From: Lachnospiraceae bacterium UBA3401
GTDB taxonomy: Bacteria; Bacillota; Clostridia; Lachnospirales; Lachnospiraceae
Length of the DNA stretch: 17,390 bases
Assembly: GCA_002358575.1 (NCBI GenBank)
Contig: DEPD01000081.1
Span: 1 to 17,390, forward strand
Direction: 5' to 3'
Positions 6,273 through 13,294 of the stretch are shown here, piece by piece. The translations under genes were made by a program, and so were the position numbers. How positions within the stretch are numbered: position 1 is the first letter of the stretch; each line of letters starts with the position of its first letter. The notes below the pieces were generated by a model. The model had not been told where the DNA came from. It worked only from the letters and a program-made list of their open reading frames with translations, and ran no database searches.

Positions 6273-8843
6273 CTAACATGTTGCTCCACCCACTACTGTT
6301 TTCTTCAAAATCTGTTCACGGTCAATTGTATTGTTCAACAGTTTTTCCTGCACATAGTTAAATCCAAGCCGGTCAATTGTATCTGCAAAACGTTCTCCAG
6401 AAAGCCCTTCATCTCGGAAGAATAAAATTGCACGTTCTGTCATCGCAATCACTTCTTCCTCGGACGTAAAGATTTTTTCAATCATATGCCCCTGTGCCAC
6501 TTTCTTTCCCCAGCGCCCACCTATATAAATGCGATAACCCGTCATGGACTCATTCACTGCACCAAACGGACATTTGCCTATGCAACGTCCACAGTGATTG
6601 CACGTATCTGACGCTATCCGAATCTTTCCATCTTCCATCTGCGCCACATGAATTGGACAACCCTTCTCCACCTGGCACACCTTACAGCCGCGGCATTTTG
6701 ACAAGTCAATCTCTGGCACGCGCTGACCAATAATTCCAAGGTCATTTAGATCTGGTTTTACACAGTTATTGGGGCAACCGCCAACTGCAATTTTAAACTT
6801 GTGTGGCAGCGCAATATCATGATATCCTTCGTAATAACGTTCGTGCAGTTTCTGCGAGAGCGCAAAGGTATCAATCAGACCATACTGGCATGTTGTTCCC
6901 TTGCAGGATACGACAGGACGTACTTTAGAACCTGTACCGCCAGTCTCAAGTCCAGCCTCCGCTAGAAACTCCCGTATAGCATCAATGTTGTCATATGGGA
7001 CTCCTTGTATTTCCAGAGTGAGACGCGTGGTCATTGTCACCTCGCCTGTTCCAAACCGTTCTGCTGCCTCTGCAATCCTTTTCTGCTCCTCCGCTGTAAT
7101 TTTTCCATTTCTTGTAATTACACGAACATTAAAAATATCATCATAGCGCTTATCCTGCAGGCAGCCAAGCCCTTTTACGCGCTTGATATCCTCCGATGAC
7201 AACTTGGTTCCATTGCGTGGTACTTTTACTTCATTGAAGGTGACACCGCCCTCTAGGACACGCGTATTCGTGTATCCCAATGCCTTTAATCGATTCTGCA
7301 AAAAGTATCCTCGTTTGCCCTTTGCACACACAAGCAAAAGTTTTGCATCCTTCTCCAAACCCTCAAGCGGCTCTGTCACCTTAGAGAGTTCTATCCAACG
7401 CGCATTTGGAATCGCAGGCGCTGGCTGTACATCCAATATGGTATAACCCTTTGCAGCACCAGAAGCATACTCAGCCGGACTCATGCTGTCAAATCCCCCA
7501 TCTATCTTATTTTCCAATATGTAACAAGCCGTGACAAACGGATGAATTGCCGTGGAAAATGGCGGCGCATAGGCAAAATCCATCGTGTCAAAATCATCCA
7601 GTTTCATTCCCTGATACAGTCCTGTCACAGCGATATCTACCATTTTGTCTACAGCACCTGCGCCAAGCACCTGAATCCCAAGAAGCCTGCGCGTTTCTTT
7701 ATCTGCTGTAAGTTTCACAATGAAGGAAGATGCACCTGGATAATAATGTGCTTTGTCATCCAGTATGCAAACTACCGATTCCGCATCAAATCCGGCTGCC
7801 ACTGCCTGTTCTTGCGTAAGACCAGTTCTGCCACCATTTAAATCTGGAAGCAGCCGCACAACACCAGTCCCTAAACAGCCACCATATCCATTTCCTTGTC
7901 CGTACAGTTTTTTTGCCATAGCACGCGCAGCGAGATTTGCAGTAGATCCCATTGCCGACCATTGTGGTCTGTCAGTCAGTGCATTTTTTACCATCGCGCA
8001 GTCACCAGCCGCATAGATATCTGGCAAGTTTGTCTGCATCGTTTCATCCACAAGGATTGTTCCCCTCACCATCTCAATTCCTGAGTCATTCAGAAATTCT
8101 GTAGCAGGCCGCACACCGATTGCTAAGATTACAATATCTGCCGACAGAACACCATTGTCTGTGCGTACACTTTCAACCTTTTCCGTTCCGTTGATTCCCT
8201 GAAGACTCACAGATGTAAGCACACGCATTCCACTTGCCTTCAATCTGCGTCTGGCGTATCCTGCCATATCTGCATCAAATGCATTGGGCATAATCTGCGA
8301 TGCAGCATCAATCACTGTCACTTCCATCTGCAATGCAGCAAGATTCTCTGCAACTTCAAGTCCTATAAAACCAGCTCCGCACACGACCGCTTTGCGGCAC
8401 TGATTGGTCTTTGCATACGCACGAACCGCCTCCGCATCATCTGGCGTGCGCACACAAAATGCCCCTACAAGTTTCACACCTTCCACAGGAGGAACAAAAG
8501 GGGTCGCCCCTGTCGCTATAATTAGCTTATCATAATCTTCCCAAAATTCATCTCCATTCGCACGACGAAAGCAAACCTGTTTGTTTGTGCTGTCCACTCG
8601 GACTGCCTCGCATCCAGTCTCCACCTGAGCGCCTGTCAATCCTGTATATTTGGCTGGTGAATTTACAATCAGTTCCTCCCTTGTGGCAATGTCTCCACCA
8701 ATATAGTATGGAAGTCCGCAGCCAGCGTAGGAAATATCTGTACTCTTTGTAAAAATCTTCACCTCCGACTGTCGATCAAGACGTTTGAGCTTGGCCGCCG
8801 CTTTCGTTCCGGCCGCAACACCGCCTAAGATCACATATTTCAT
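6273..8843 (-). CDS. CoA-disulfide reductase-like / rhodanese / AsrC-like siroheme-ferredoxin fusion
   Basis: This 856-residue protein carries three modules. Residues 1 to about 445 are an FAD and NAD(P)H-dependent disulfide reductase of the CoA-disulfide reductase/NADH oxidase class, with the FAD loop GGVAAGTKAA at 7-16, the single redox Cys42 in GCGLPYY, a second nucleotide loop near 156, and the FAD motif YAAGDCA at 277-283. Residues about 452-545 are a rhodanese domain with Cys506 in the loop CAKGKRG. Residues about 560-856 resemble AsrC-type sulfite reductase: a ferredoxin-like half domain, a siroheme/4Fe-4S motif (Cys647, Cys652, Cys690, Cys694), then two ferredoxin motifs (Cys717/720/723/729 and Cys748/751/754/758). 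Inferred role: NAD(P)H-driven reduction of sulfane sulfur, sulfite or nitrite in the cytoplasm. The frame is open to 9020, but that passes through the promoter; the ATG at 8843 has AGGAGG. The first cysteine pair is spaced C-x4-C rather than the usual C-x5-C. Confidence 0.9.
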   Translation of the reverse strand: MKYVILGGVAAGTKAAAKLKRLDRQSEVKIFTKSTDISYAGCGLPYYIGGDIATREELIVNSPAKYTGLTGAQVETGCEAVRVDSTNKQVCFRRANGDEFWEDYDKLIIATGATPFVPPVEGVKLVGAFCVRTPDDAEAVRAYAKTNQCRKAVVCGAGFIGLEVAENLAALQMEVTVIDAASQIMPNAFDADMAGYARRRLKASGMRVLTSVSLQGINGTEKVESVRTDNGVLSADIVILAIGVRPATEFLNDSGIEMVRGTILVDETMQTNLPDIYAAGDCAMVKNALTDRPQWSAMGSTANLAARAMAKKLYGQGNGYGGCLGTGVVRLLPDLNGGRTGLTQEQAVAAGFDAESVVCILDDKAHYYPGASSFIVKLTADKETRRLLGIQVLGAGAVDKMVDIAVTGLYQGMKLDDFDTMDFAYAPPFSTAIHPFVTACYILENKIDGGFDSMSPAEYASGAAKGYTILDVQPAPAIPNARWIELSKVTEPLEGLEKDAKLLLVCAKGKRGYFLQNRLKALGYTNTRVLEGGVTFNEVKVPRNGTKLSSEDIKRVKGLGCLQDKRYDDIFNVRVITRNGKITAEEQKRIAEAAERFGTGEVTMTTRLTLEIQGVPYDNIDAIREFLAEAGLETGGTGSKVRPVVSCKGTTCQYGLIDTFALSQKLHERYYEGYHDIALPHKFKIAVGGCPNNCVKPDLNDLGIIGQRVPEIDLSKCRGCKVCQVEKGCPIHVAQMEDGKIRIASDTCNHCGRCIGKCPFGAVNESMTGYRIYIGGRWGKKVAQGHMIEKIFTSEEEVIAMTERAILFFRDEGLSGERFADTIDRLGFNYVQEKLLNNTIDREQILKKTVVGGATC

Positions 8844-8871
8844 CGTTACTCCTCCTATTCTTCGGGTACAA

Positions 8872-8887
8872 TTGATTCCATAATCAA
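8872..8887. promoter_or_regulatory. Palindrome in 5' leader of the fusion gene, possible operator
   Basis: TTGATT and AATCAA arms (six bases each) flank a 4-base centre, just downstream of the predicted transcription start near 8894. The placement suits a repressor operator, but the regulator is unknown and the arms are short and AT-rich. Confidence 0.3.
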
Positions 8888-8900
8888 CCCATGTATTATT

Positions 8901-8929
8901 AGTATAGTGCAAATTGTCTCTATTATCAA
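8901..8929 (-). promoter_or_regulatory. Sigma-A promoter of the redox fusion-phosphofructokinase unit
   Basis: On the minus strand TTGATA (8929-8924) is followed after exactly 17 bases by TATACT (8906-8901). It lies about 60 bases upstream of the chosen ATG. Just upstream, 8931-8958 has AAATTTT/AAAATTT arms forming an interrupted palindrome that could bind a regulator. Confidence 0.75.
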
Positions 8930-9018
8930 TAAATTTTATACAAATCTTGTGAAAATTTGTTGCTGTTGATAACTGAGCACTCCTTTCAGCAACATACTGG
9001 TTGTTATCCTCACAACAC

Positions 9019-9047
9019 AAAATCCGGTCCCTAAAAGACCGGATTTT
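9019..9047 (-). terminator. Strong terminator of the isc operon
   Basis: A perfect 11-bp stem pairs 9019-9029 with 9037-9047 around a 7-base loop, starting three bases after the iscU stop. The minus strand continues in T-rich sequence. The hairpin has A and T tracts on both sides. Confidence 0.88.
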
Positions 9048-9049
9048 TA

Positions 9050-9484
9050 TTAATATTCCTCCTCCGTTTTTTCTTCAATATCACTGACAGGCTTCTCCAA
9101 ACCTTCGATTGTAAGGTTATTTTTTTGAGCATAATCCCAGAGTGCTGCATGTATTGCCTCTTCTGCAAGGAGCGAACAGTGTACCTTCACAGGCGGCAAT
9201 CCATCAAGGGCCTCCATAACTGCCTTGTTAGTGACCTCTAATGCCTGCTGTACTGACTTGCCTTTCACAAGTTCTGTCGCCATGCTGCTGGTCGCCACTG
9301 CGGCGCCGCAGCCAAATGTTTTGAACTTTGCTTCCTGTATAATACCATTGTCATCAACATCAAGATATATGCGCATAATGTCACCGCACTTCGCATTCCC
9401 TACAGTTCCCACGCCACTCGCATTCTCAATTGCCCCCACATTGCGCGGATTATTAAAATGGTCCATTACCTTCTCACTGTACAT
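9050..9484 (-). CDS. iscU: Fe-S cluster assembly scaffold IscU (NifU N-terminal type)
   Basis: This 144-residue scaffold builds Fe-S clusters from sulfur delivered by IscS. The three ligand cysteines are Cys33 in KCGD, Cys59 in FGCG and Cys103 in VHCSLLAEEA, with Asp35 next to the first and His102 next to the last, as in IscU. The length is normal for IscU except for an acidic tail of roughly 20 residues (133-144 is mostly Glu/Asp). The gene starts 17 bases after the iscS stop and has a GAGAGGTGG ribosome site. No hscA, hscB or fdx follows; instead a terminator comes directly after the gene, so this is the short operon form common in clostridia. Confidence 0.95.
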   Translation of the reverse strand: MYSEKVMDHFNNPRNVGAIENASGVGTVGNAKCGDIMRIYLDVDDNGIIQEAKFKTFGCGAAVATSSMATELVKGKSVQQALEVTNKAVMEALDGLPPVKVHCSLLAEEAIHAALWDYAQKNNLTIEGLEKPVSDIEEKTEEEY

Positions 9485-9501
9485 TAATATGCCACCTCTC
9501 T

Positions 9502-10671
9502 TTATACCCCTTTTATACTGTCCTCATACAATGGCGACATCGCACGAAGTCTCTCCACAATCTTTTTGATTGCCTCCACCGTAAAATCTATCTCTTCTTT
9601 TGTTGTCTCTTCCGAAAGCGTCAACCTGAGGGAACCATGCGCTATCTCGTGTGGCAGTCCAATCGCCAGCAGGACATGCGACGGGTCCAGCGAACCAGAA
9701 GTGCAAGCGGAACCAGAAGACGCACAGATTCCCTGTTGGTCGAGCAATATCAACAAAGATTCCCCTTCAATAAATTCAAAACAAAAATTTGCATTATTGG
9801 GAAGCCTGTCTGTCACATGTCCATTCAGTCTGCTGTGTGGCACTTCCTTTAATATGCGATCAATCAGATAATCCCGCAGCTCCATCTCTTTTTTCATGCG
9901 CTCTTCCAGACTCTTTGCCGCAAGCTCCGCAGCAACTCCCATTCCTACAATACCCGGCGTATTCAGCGTTCCGGCCCGGCGTGAACGCTCCTGCGCGCCG
10001 CCGTGTATCAGGGCGCCAATGCGCACCCCTCTTCGGATATACAAAAATCCAACTCCTTTTGGTCCATTGAATTTATGCCCGCTGGCGCTCAGCAAGTCAA
10101 TGCCCATCTCCTCTACAGAGAGCGGAATATGACCATATGCCTGCACCGCATCTGTATGAAAAAGGATATTGTTCTTCTTTGCAATCGCACCGATCTCCTT
10201 CAAAGGCTGTATGGTGCCAATCTCATTGTTTGCCGCCATGACAGTGATAAGAATCGTATCTGGTCTAATCGCCGCTTCCAGCGCATCCAATTTTATTTTT
10301 CCATGTGCATCCACATTGACATACGTCACTTCATAGCCCTGTTTTTCAAGATATTTACAGGTATGCAACACCGCATGGTGCTCTATCGCAGAAGTGATAA
10401 TGTGCTTTCCTTTTGTCTTGCCAAACTCTGCCGCAGCCCTGATTGCCCAGTTGTCAGACTCACTGCCCCCAGCAGTAAAATAAATTTCTTCCGGCCGTGC
10501 TCCAATAAGCACCGCCGTCTTTTTTCGCGCCTCATCTACAGCCTTTGCAGCGCTGCCTGCAAAACTGTAGATCGCTGACGGATTTGCATACTGTTCACAA
10601 AAATACGGCTTCATCGCATCAAATACTTCCGCAGACATTCTGGTTGTCGCCGCATTATCAAGATATATCAT
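9502..10671 (-). CDS. iscS: Cysteine desulfurase IscS/NifS
   Basis: This 389-residue PLP enzyme converts cysteine to alanine and passes the persulfide to IscU and other acceptors. The start MIYLDNAATT is the typical N-terminus of the family. His99 (EHHA) should stack on the cofactor and Lys200 (SGHKFNGPKG) should bind PLP. The catalytic Cys323 lies in SSGSACTSGSLDPSHV. The ATG at 10671 has AAGGAGG at good spacing; the open frame extends to 10752 but overlaps iscR and has no matching ribosome site. The gene starts 19 bases after the iscR stop, so it belongs to the iscR operon. The rhodanese-containing gene just downstream is a possible extra sulfur acceptor, which is inference from position only. 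Confidence 0.96.
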   Translation of the reverse strand: MIYLDNAATTRMSAEVFDAMKPYFCEQYANPSAIYSFAGSAAKAVDEARKKTAVLIGARPEEIYFTAGGSESDNWAIRAAAEFGKTKGKHIITSAIEHHAVLHTCKYLEKQGYEVTYVNVDAHGKIKLDALEAAIRPDTILITVMAANNEIGTIQPLKEIGAIAKKNNILFHTDAVQAYGHIPLSVEEMGIDLLSASGHKFNGPKGVGFLYIRRGVRIGALIHGGAQERSRRAGTLNTPGIVGMGVAAELAAKSLEERMKKEMELRDYLIDRILKEVPHSRLNGHVTDRLPNNANFCFEFIEGESLLILLDQQGICASSGSACTSGSLDPSHVLLAIGLPHEIAHGSLRLTLSEETTKEEIDFTVEAIKKIVERLRAMSPLYEDSIKGV

Positions 10672-10690
10672 TGCTTTTTCCTCCTTAACG

Positions 10691-11116
10691 TTATTCACGC
10701 TTTGTTTTCTCCTGTTCAATATCGAGCAAATCCTGCAACGTTGTCGAGTCAATCACACCGTTCACAGCATCATAAATACGCCGGTACAACTCAACCGCCG
10801 CACACTTGCCTTCACGCTCACAGGGAAGTGCATTTCCAGAAAGGCATTCCACTGGCGCAAGTGAACCCTCTGTCAACCGCAAAATCATTCCGACCGCATA
10901 TTCTTTTGGTTCCTTTACTAGCTGATAGCCACCCTGCGCACCACGTGTGCTACGCACATAACCTGCCTTGTTTAAAACAGCAATAATCTGCTCCATATAT
11001 TTTTCAGATATCTCCTGTCTGAAAGCAATCTCTTTAAGTTTTACCTTCTCACCAGAATGATTTGCCAAATCTAACATAATGCGCAAAGCGTATCGCCCCT
11101 TGGTTGATATAATCAT
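10691..11116 (-). CDS. iscR: Rrf2-family Fe-S regulator IscR
   Basis: This 141-residue regulator begins MIISTKGRYALRIML, the standard Rrf2 start. The winged helix covers about residues 1-65 with the recognition segment SEKYMEQIIAVL and the wing RGAQGGYQL. Three cysteines (Cys91, Cys99, Cys105; C-x7-C-x5-C) are positioned to bind an Fe-S cluster as in IscR. No His occupies the position equivalent to E. coli IscR His107, so the fourth ligand must differ. It leads the iscR-iscS-iscU operon and most likely represses its own promoter when clusters are plentiful. A perfect palindrome sits inside that promoter. The ribosome site AGGAGGAG precedes the ATG. Confidence 0.94.
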   Translation of the reverse strand: MIISTKGRYALRIMLDLANHSGEKVKLKEIAFRQEISEKYMEQIIAVLNKAGYVRSTRGAQGGYQLVKEPKEYAVGMILRLTEGSLAPVECLSGNALPCEREGKCAAVELYRRIYDAVNGVIDSTTLQDLLDIEQEKTKRE

Positions 11117-11170
11117 AAAAATCTCCTCCTGCGCTCATAAATCCCTCTTTTATGCCAATAACATTCTTGC

Positions 11171-11199
11171 ATTATATCATTCATTTCCTAGGAAGTCAA
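11171..11199 (-). promoter_or_regulatory. Promoter of the isc operon
   Basis: On the minus strand TTGACT (11199-11194) is followed after 17 bases by a perfect TATAAT (11176-11171). The -35 box overlaps the stop codon of the upstream permease gene, whose TGA lies inside TTGACT. There is no terminator between the two genes. Confidence 0.88.
11185..11194. promoter_or_regulatory. Perfect palindrome in isc promoter spacer, candidate IscR operator
   Basis: TTCCTAGGAA is a perfect 10-bp palindrome lying between the -35 and -10 boxes, and another TAGGAA occurs at 11200-11205. A bound regulator here would block RNA polymerase. IscR is the natural candidate, but the match to any known IscR site could not be tested. 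Confidence 0.5.
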
Positions 11200-13289
11200 T
11201 AGGAATTAATCAGAATCAAAAAAGCACAGAGAATGCCTAACAACACTGGATAAAACAATGTAAACGCCGAAACTGCAAGTCGATTTTGTCTATAGAAATT
11301 TTGCTTCCTAAAGTCCATTATCACCTGCAAAATACCTTGTAGTGTACACAGTACCACTGCAATCACTGCAATCAGATAAGAAGGATATATTGTACGTTTT
11401 GTCTGCTGGTTTTCTGGAACTCGACTTTCCGTATTCAGGCGTTGCACTTCAAATCGAAATGTTGTTCCATCTTCAATTTCCTTATGAAAGCAGTCTGCTA
11501 CAACAGCCTTCACATATTCTGCATCCATTTCCGTTTGTCCGACAACTTTCATTTGTGTGATATAATCCACAAACCATGTGAAGGATACTTGCCGAAAAAT
11601 CCGCTCAAATAAAATCTCATTCACAACGGGTACTGCCACTGCATCCGCATCTTGATAGACAATAATCTCTCGTTTTGCCTCCTGTGCTGCCATTTCGTCT
11701 GTCAGTGTTGCCGGAAGAATATAGCCGCACTCCACTTTGCCTTTTTGTACCGCGTCCTGCACCTTCATATCACTCTCATACATTTCAAACTGCGCCAAGC
11801 CGTCATATGCGCAGAGCAGTTCTGCAAATGCTCCTGACGCGTCATAAACTGCCACTCGAATCTGTGCCTGCGAGTTTTGCTCCACCTTTATAATTGACAT
11901 GGACAACACCAAAATGCAGAGCAAACTAAGCCAAATGCTTTTCCTGTGCAAAAAGCGCCGAAACAGCACCATGCCTAGTGATGGCACTGAAAATTTTCTC
12001 ACTGTCACTTTTTGACGCGCACGAGCATTTCTTTTCTCGTTGTTGTGCATAGACCAAACCGCTATCAAAAATAACAACAATCCCCAGATCAAAATTCCTA
12101 TCACTATATACTCTAAACCTTGTGCTTCACCAGTAAGTACTATTGTAAATCCTTTTTTGAGCATGGCAGCCGGAAACAGTTTTCCAATGGATGCCACCGC
12201 CTGCGGCAACAGCACAGACGGAATAAAACATCCTGACAGGTATGCCTGCAACACCGCCGAGACACCAATCACCACCAGCGCAGACTCTTGCTTTTCCACA
12301 AGCTGATAAATCATCATAAAATACTCTGTCAGAAAAAGTATCATGAAAAGTAATGCAATGATTCCAGAAAATGTCAAATGAATCGTCAGAAACTTGTCTA
12401 ACCTTGGCAAAATAACGATTAGCAAGCCAAACGGCAGCAGTAAGGTCAAAAACATTAACAGAAATCCTGCCTGACATCTGACCGCAAACTGCGCCGCATA
12501 TCCTACTCCAATTCGCTTAGCAGCCATTGTCTGCTGCAGGCTACTACGCTTGCAAAATGCGCCAAAAAATAAGCCGGCAAACAATCCATATACCGTTAAA
12601 AATGCACTCCCATAATAGACCACATACGTATCATTTTCTGTAAGAGAAAGCGTTTTCGTCTGAAACAGTTTCTCCCGGTCTGCAACTGTCTTTAGATTAA
12701 ATTGATTGATATCATCATACAGCGACTGCAAAGCCTCTGGGGAAAGCTCCTGAAAAATTGCTTCCGCCGCATAAATCTCAGCCTGCGCAGTGCCAAGCAT
12801 TCCCATTCCAGCAGTGGCAAGCTCTTCAAACAACAGTTCCCCTACCCCACGCAGTCCGCCATCTGACAGCCCGCCAGCATTTTTTTGCGGAAGATACAGC
12901 GTAGCAGGCGTATTGCTTCCAGATAAAATCTCATTCATAACATCTGGTGGCAGAACAATCAGCGCCGACAGCACTCCGTTTTCCAAAAGCTGTTTTCCTT
13001 CCTGCTCAGTGACTGCCTCCAAACTACAAATGCTCTGAATGGACTCCATATTCTGCACATAGGAAACTGCCAGATTTGTCACCATATTTTCTTCCGCAGT
13101 ATAACCAATTCGTAATTTGGGCTCTTCGCTGTGTTTTGCACGCATTGTTTTCACGCAAAAAGCAATCATACCCGCAGCTATCAGACACACAGCCGTCAGT
13201 ATCATTGCTCGCCTTAAAATTAAGGGCAGCATAGCAGCCGCCCTTTTAAACTCCATTTGTAACCAAACAATTGTTTTGTTCTCATTCAT
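11196..13289 (-). CDS. ABC-2 type permease, two fused halves, second half short
   Basis: This 697-residue protein looks like two ABC-2 exporter permease halves in one chain. The first half has a membrane segment at about 27-48, an external domain at 49-221, then five segments near 222-246, 265-293, 303-327, 336-356 and 394-413. The second half repeats the pattern: a segment at 450-467 and an external domain at 468-632 (AVYDASGAFAELL). It then has only two segments, 634-656 and 670-697, and stops. Three helices present in the first half are missing. The stop codon coincides with the iscR -35 box. Either the protein naturally ends so or its end was lost. The start lies five bases after the preceding gene with no good ribosome site, so translation is probably coupled. 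With the ATPase two genes upstream it should form an exporter; the cargo is unknown. Confidence 0.8.
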   Translation of the reverse strand: MNENKTIVWLQMEFKRAAAMLPLILRRAMILTAVCLIAAGMIAFCVKTMRAKHSEEPKLRIGYTAEENMVTNLAVSYVQNMESIQSICSLEAVTEQEGKQLLENGVLSALIVLPPDVMNEILSGSNTPATLYLPQKNAGGLSDGGLRGVGELLFEELATAGMGMLGTAQAEIYAAEAIFQELSPEALQSLYDDINQFNLKTVADREKLFQTKTLSLTENDTYVVYYGSAFLTVYGLFAGLFFGAFCKRSSLQQTMAAKRIGVGYAAQFAVRCQAGFLLMFLTLLLPFGLLIVILPRLDKFLTIHLTFSGIIALLFMILFLTEYFMMIYQLVEKQESALVVIGVSAVLQAYLSGCFIPSVLLPQAVASIGKLFPAAMLKKGFTIVLTGEAQGLEYIVIGILIWGLLLFLIAVWSMHNNEKRNARARQKVTVRKFSVPSLGMVLFRRFLHRKSIWLSLLCILVLSMSIIKVEQNSQAQIRVAVYDASGAFAELLCAYDGLAQFEMYESDMKVQDAVQKGKVECGYILPATLTDEMAAQEAKREIIVYQDADAVAVPVVNEILFERIFRQVSFTWFVDYITQMKVVGQTEMDAEYVKAVVADCFHKEIEDGTTFRFEVQRLNTESRVPENQQTKRTIYPSYLIAVIAVVLCTLQGILQVIMDFRKQNFYRQNRLAVSAFTLFYPVLLGILCAFLILINSY

Positions 13290-13294
13290 AGATT

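Noticed and set aside
8844..9020. N-terminal extension of the redox fusion to 9020
   Set aside because: It would pass through the promoter and into the isc terminator, and the FAD-binding start MKYVILGG with AGGAGG is at 8843.
10672..10752. 27-codon extension of cysteine desulfurase into iscR
   Set aside because: The family start MIYLDNAATT is at 10671 with a strong ribosome site.
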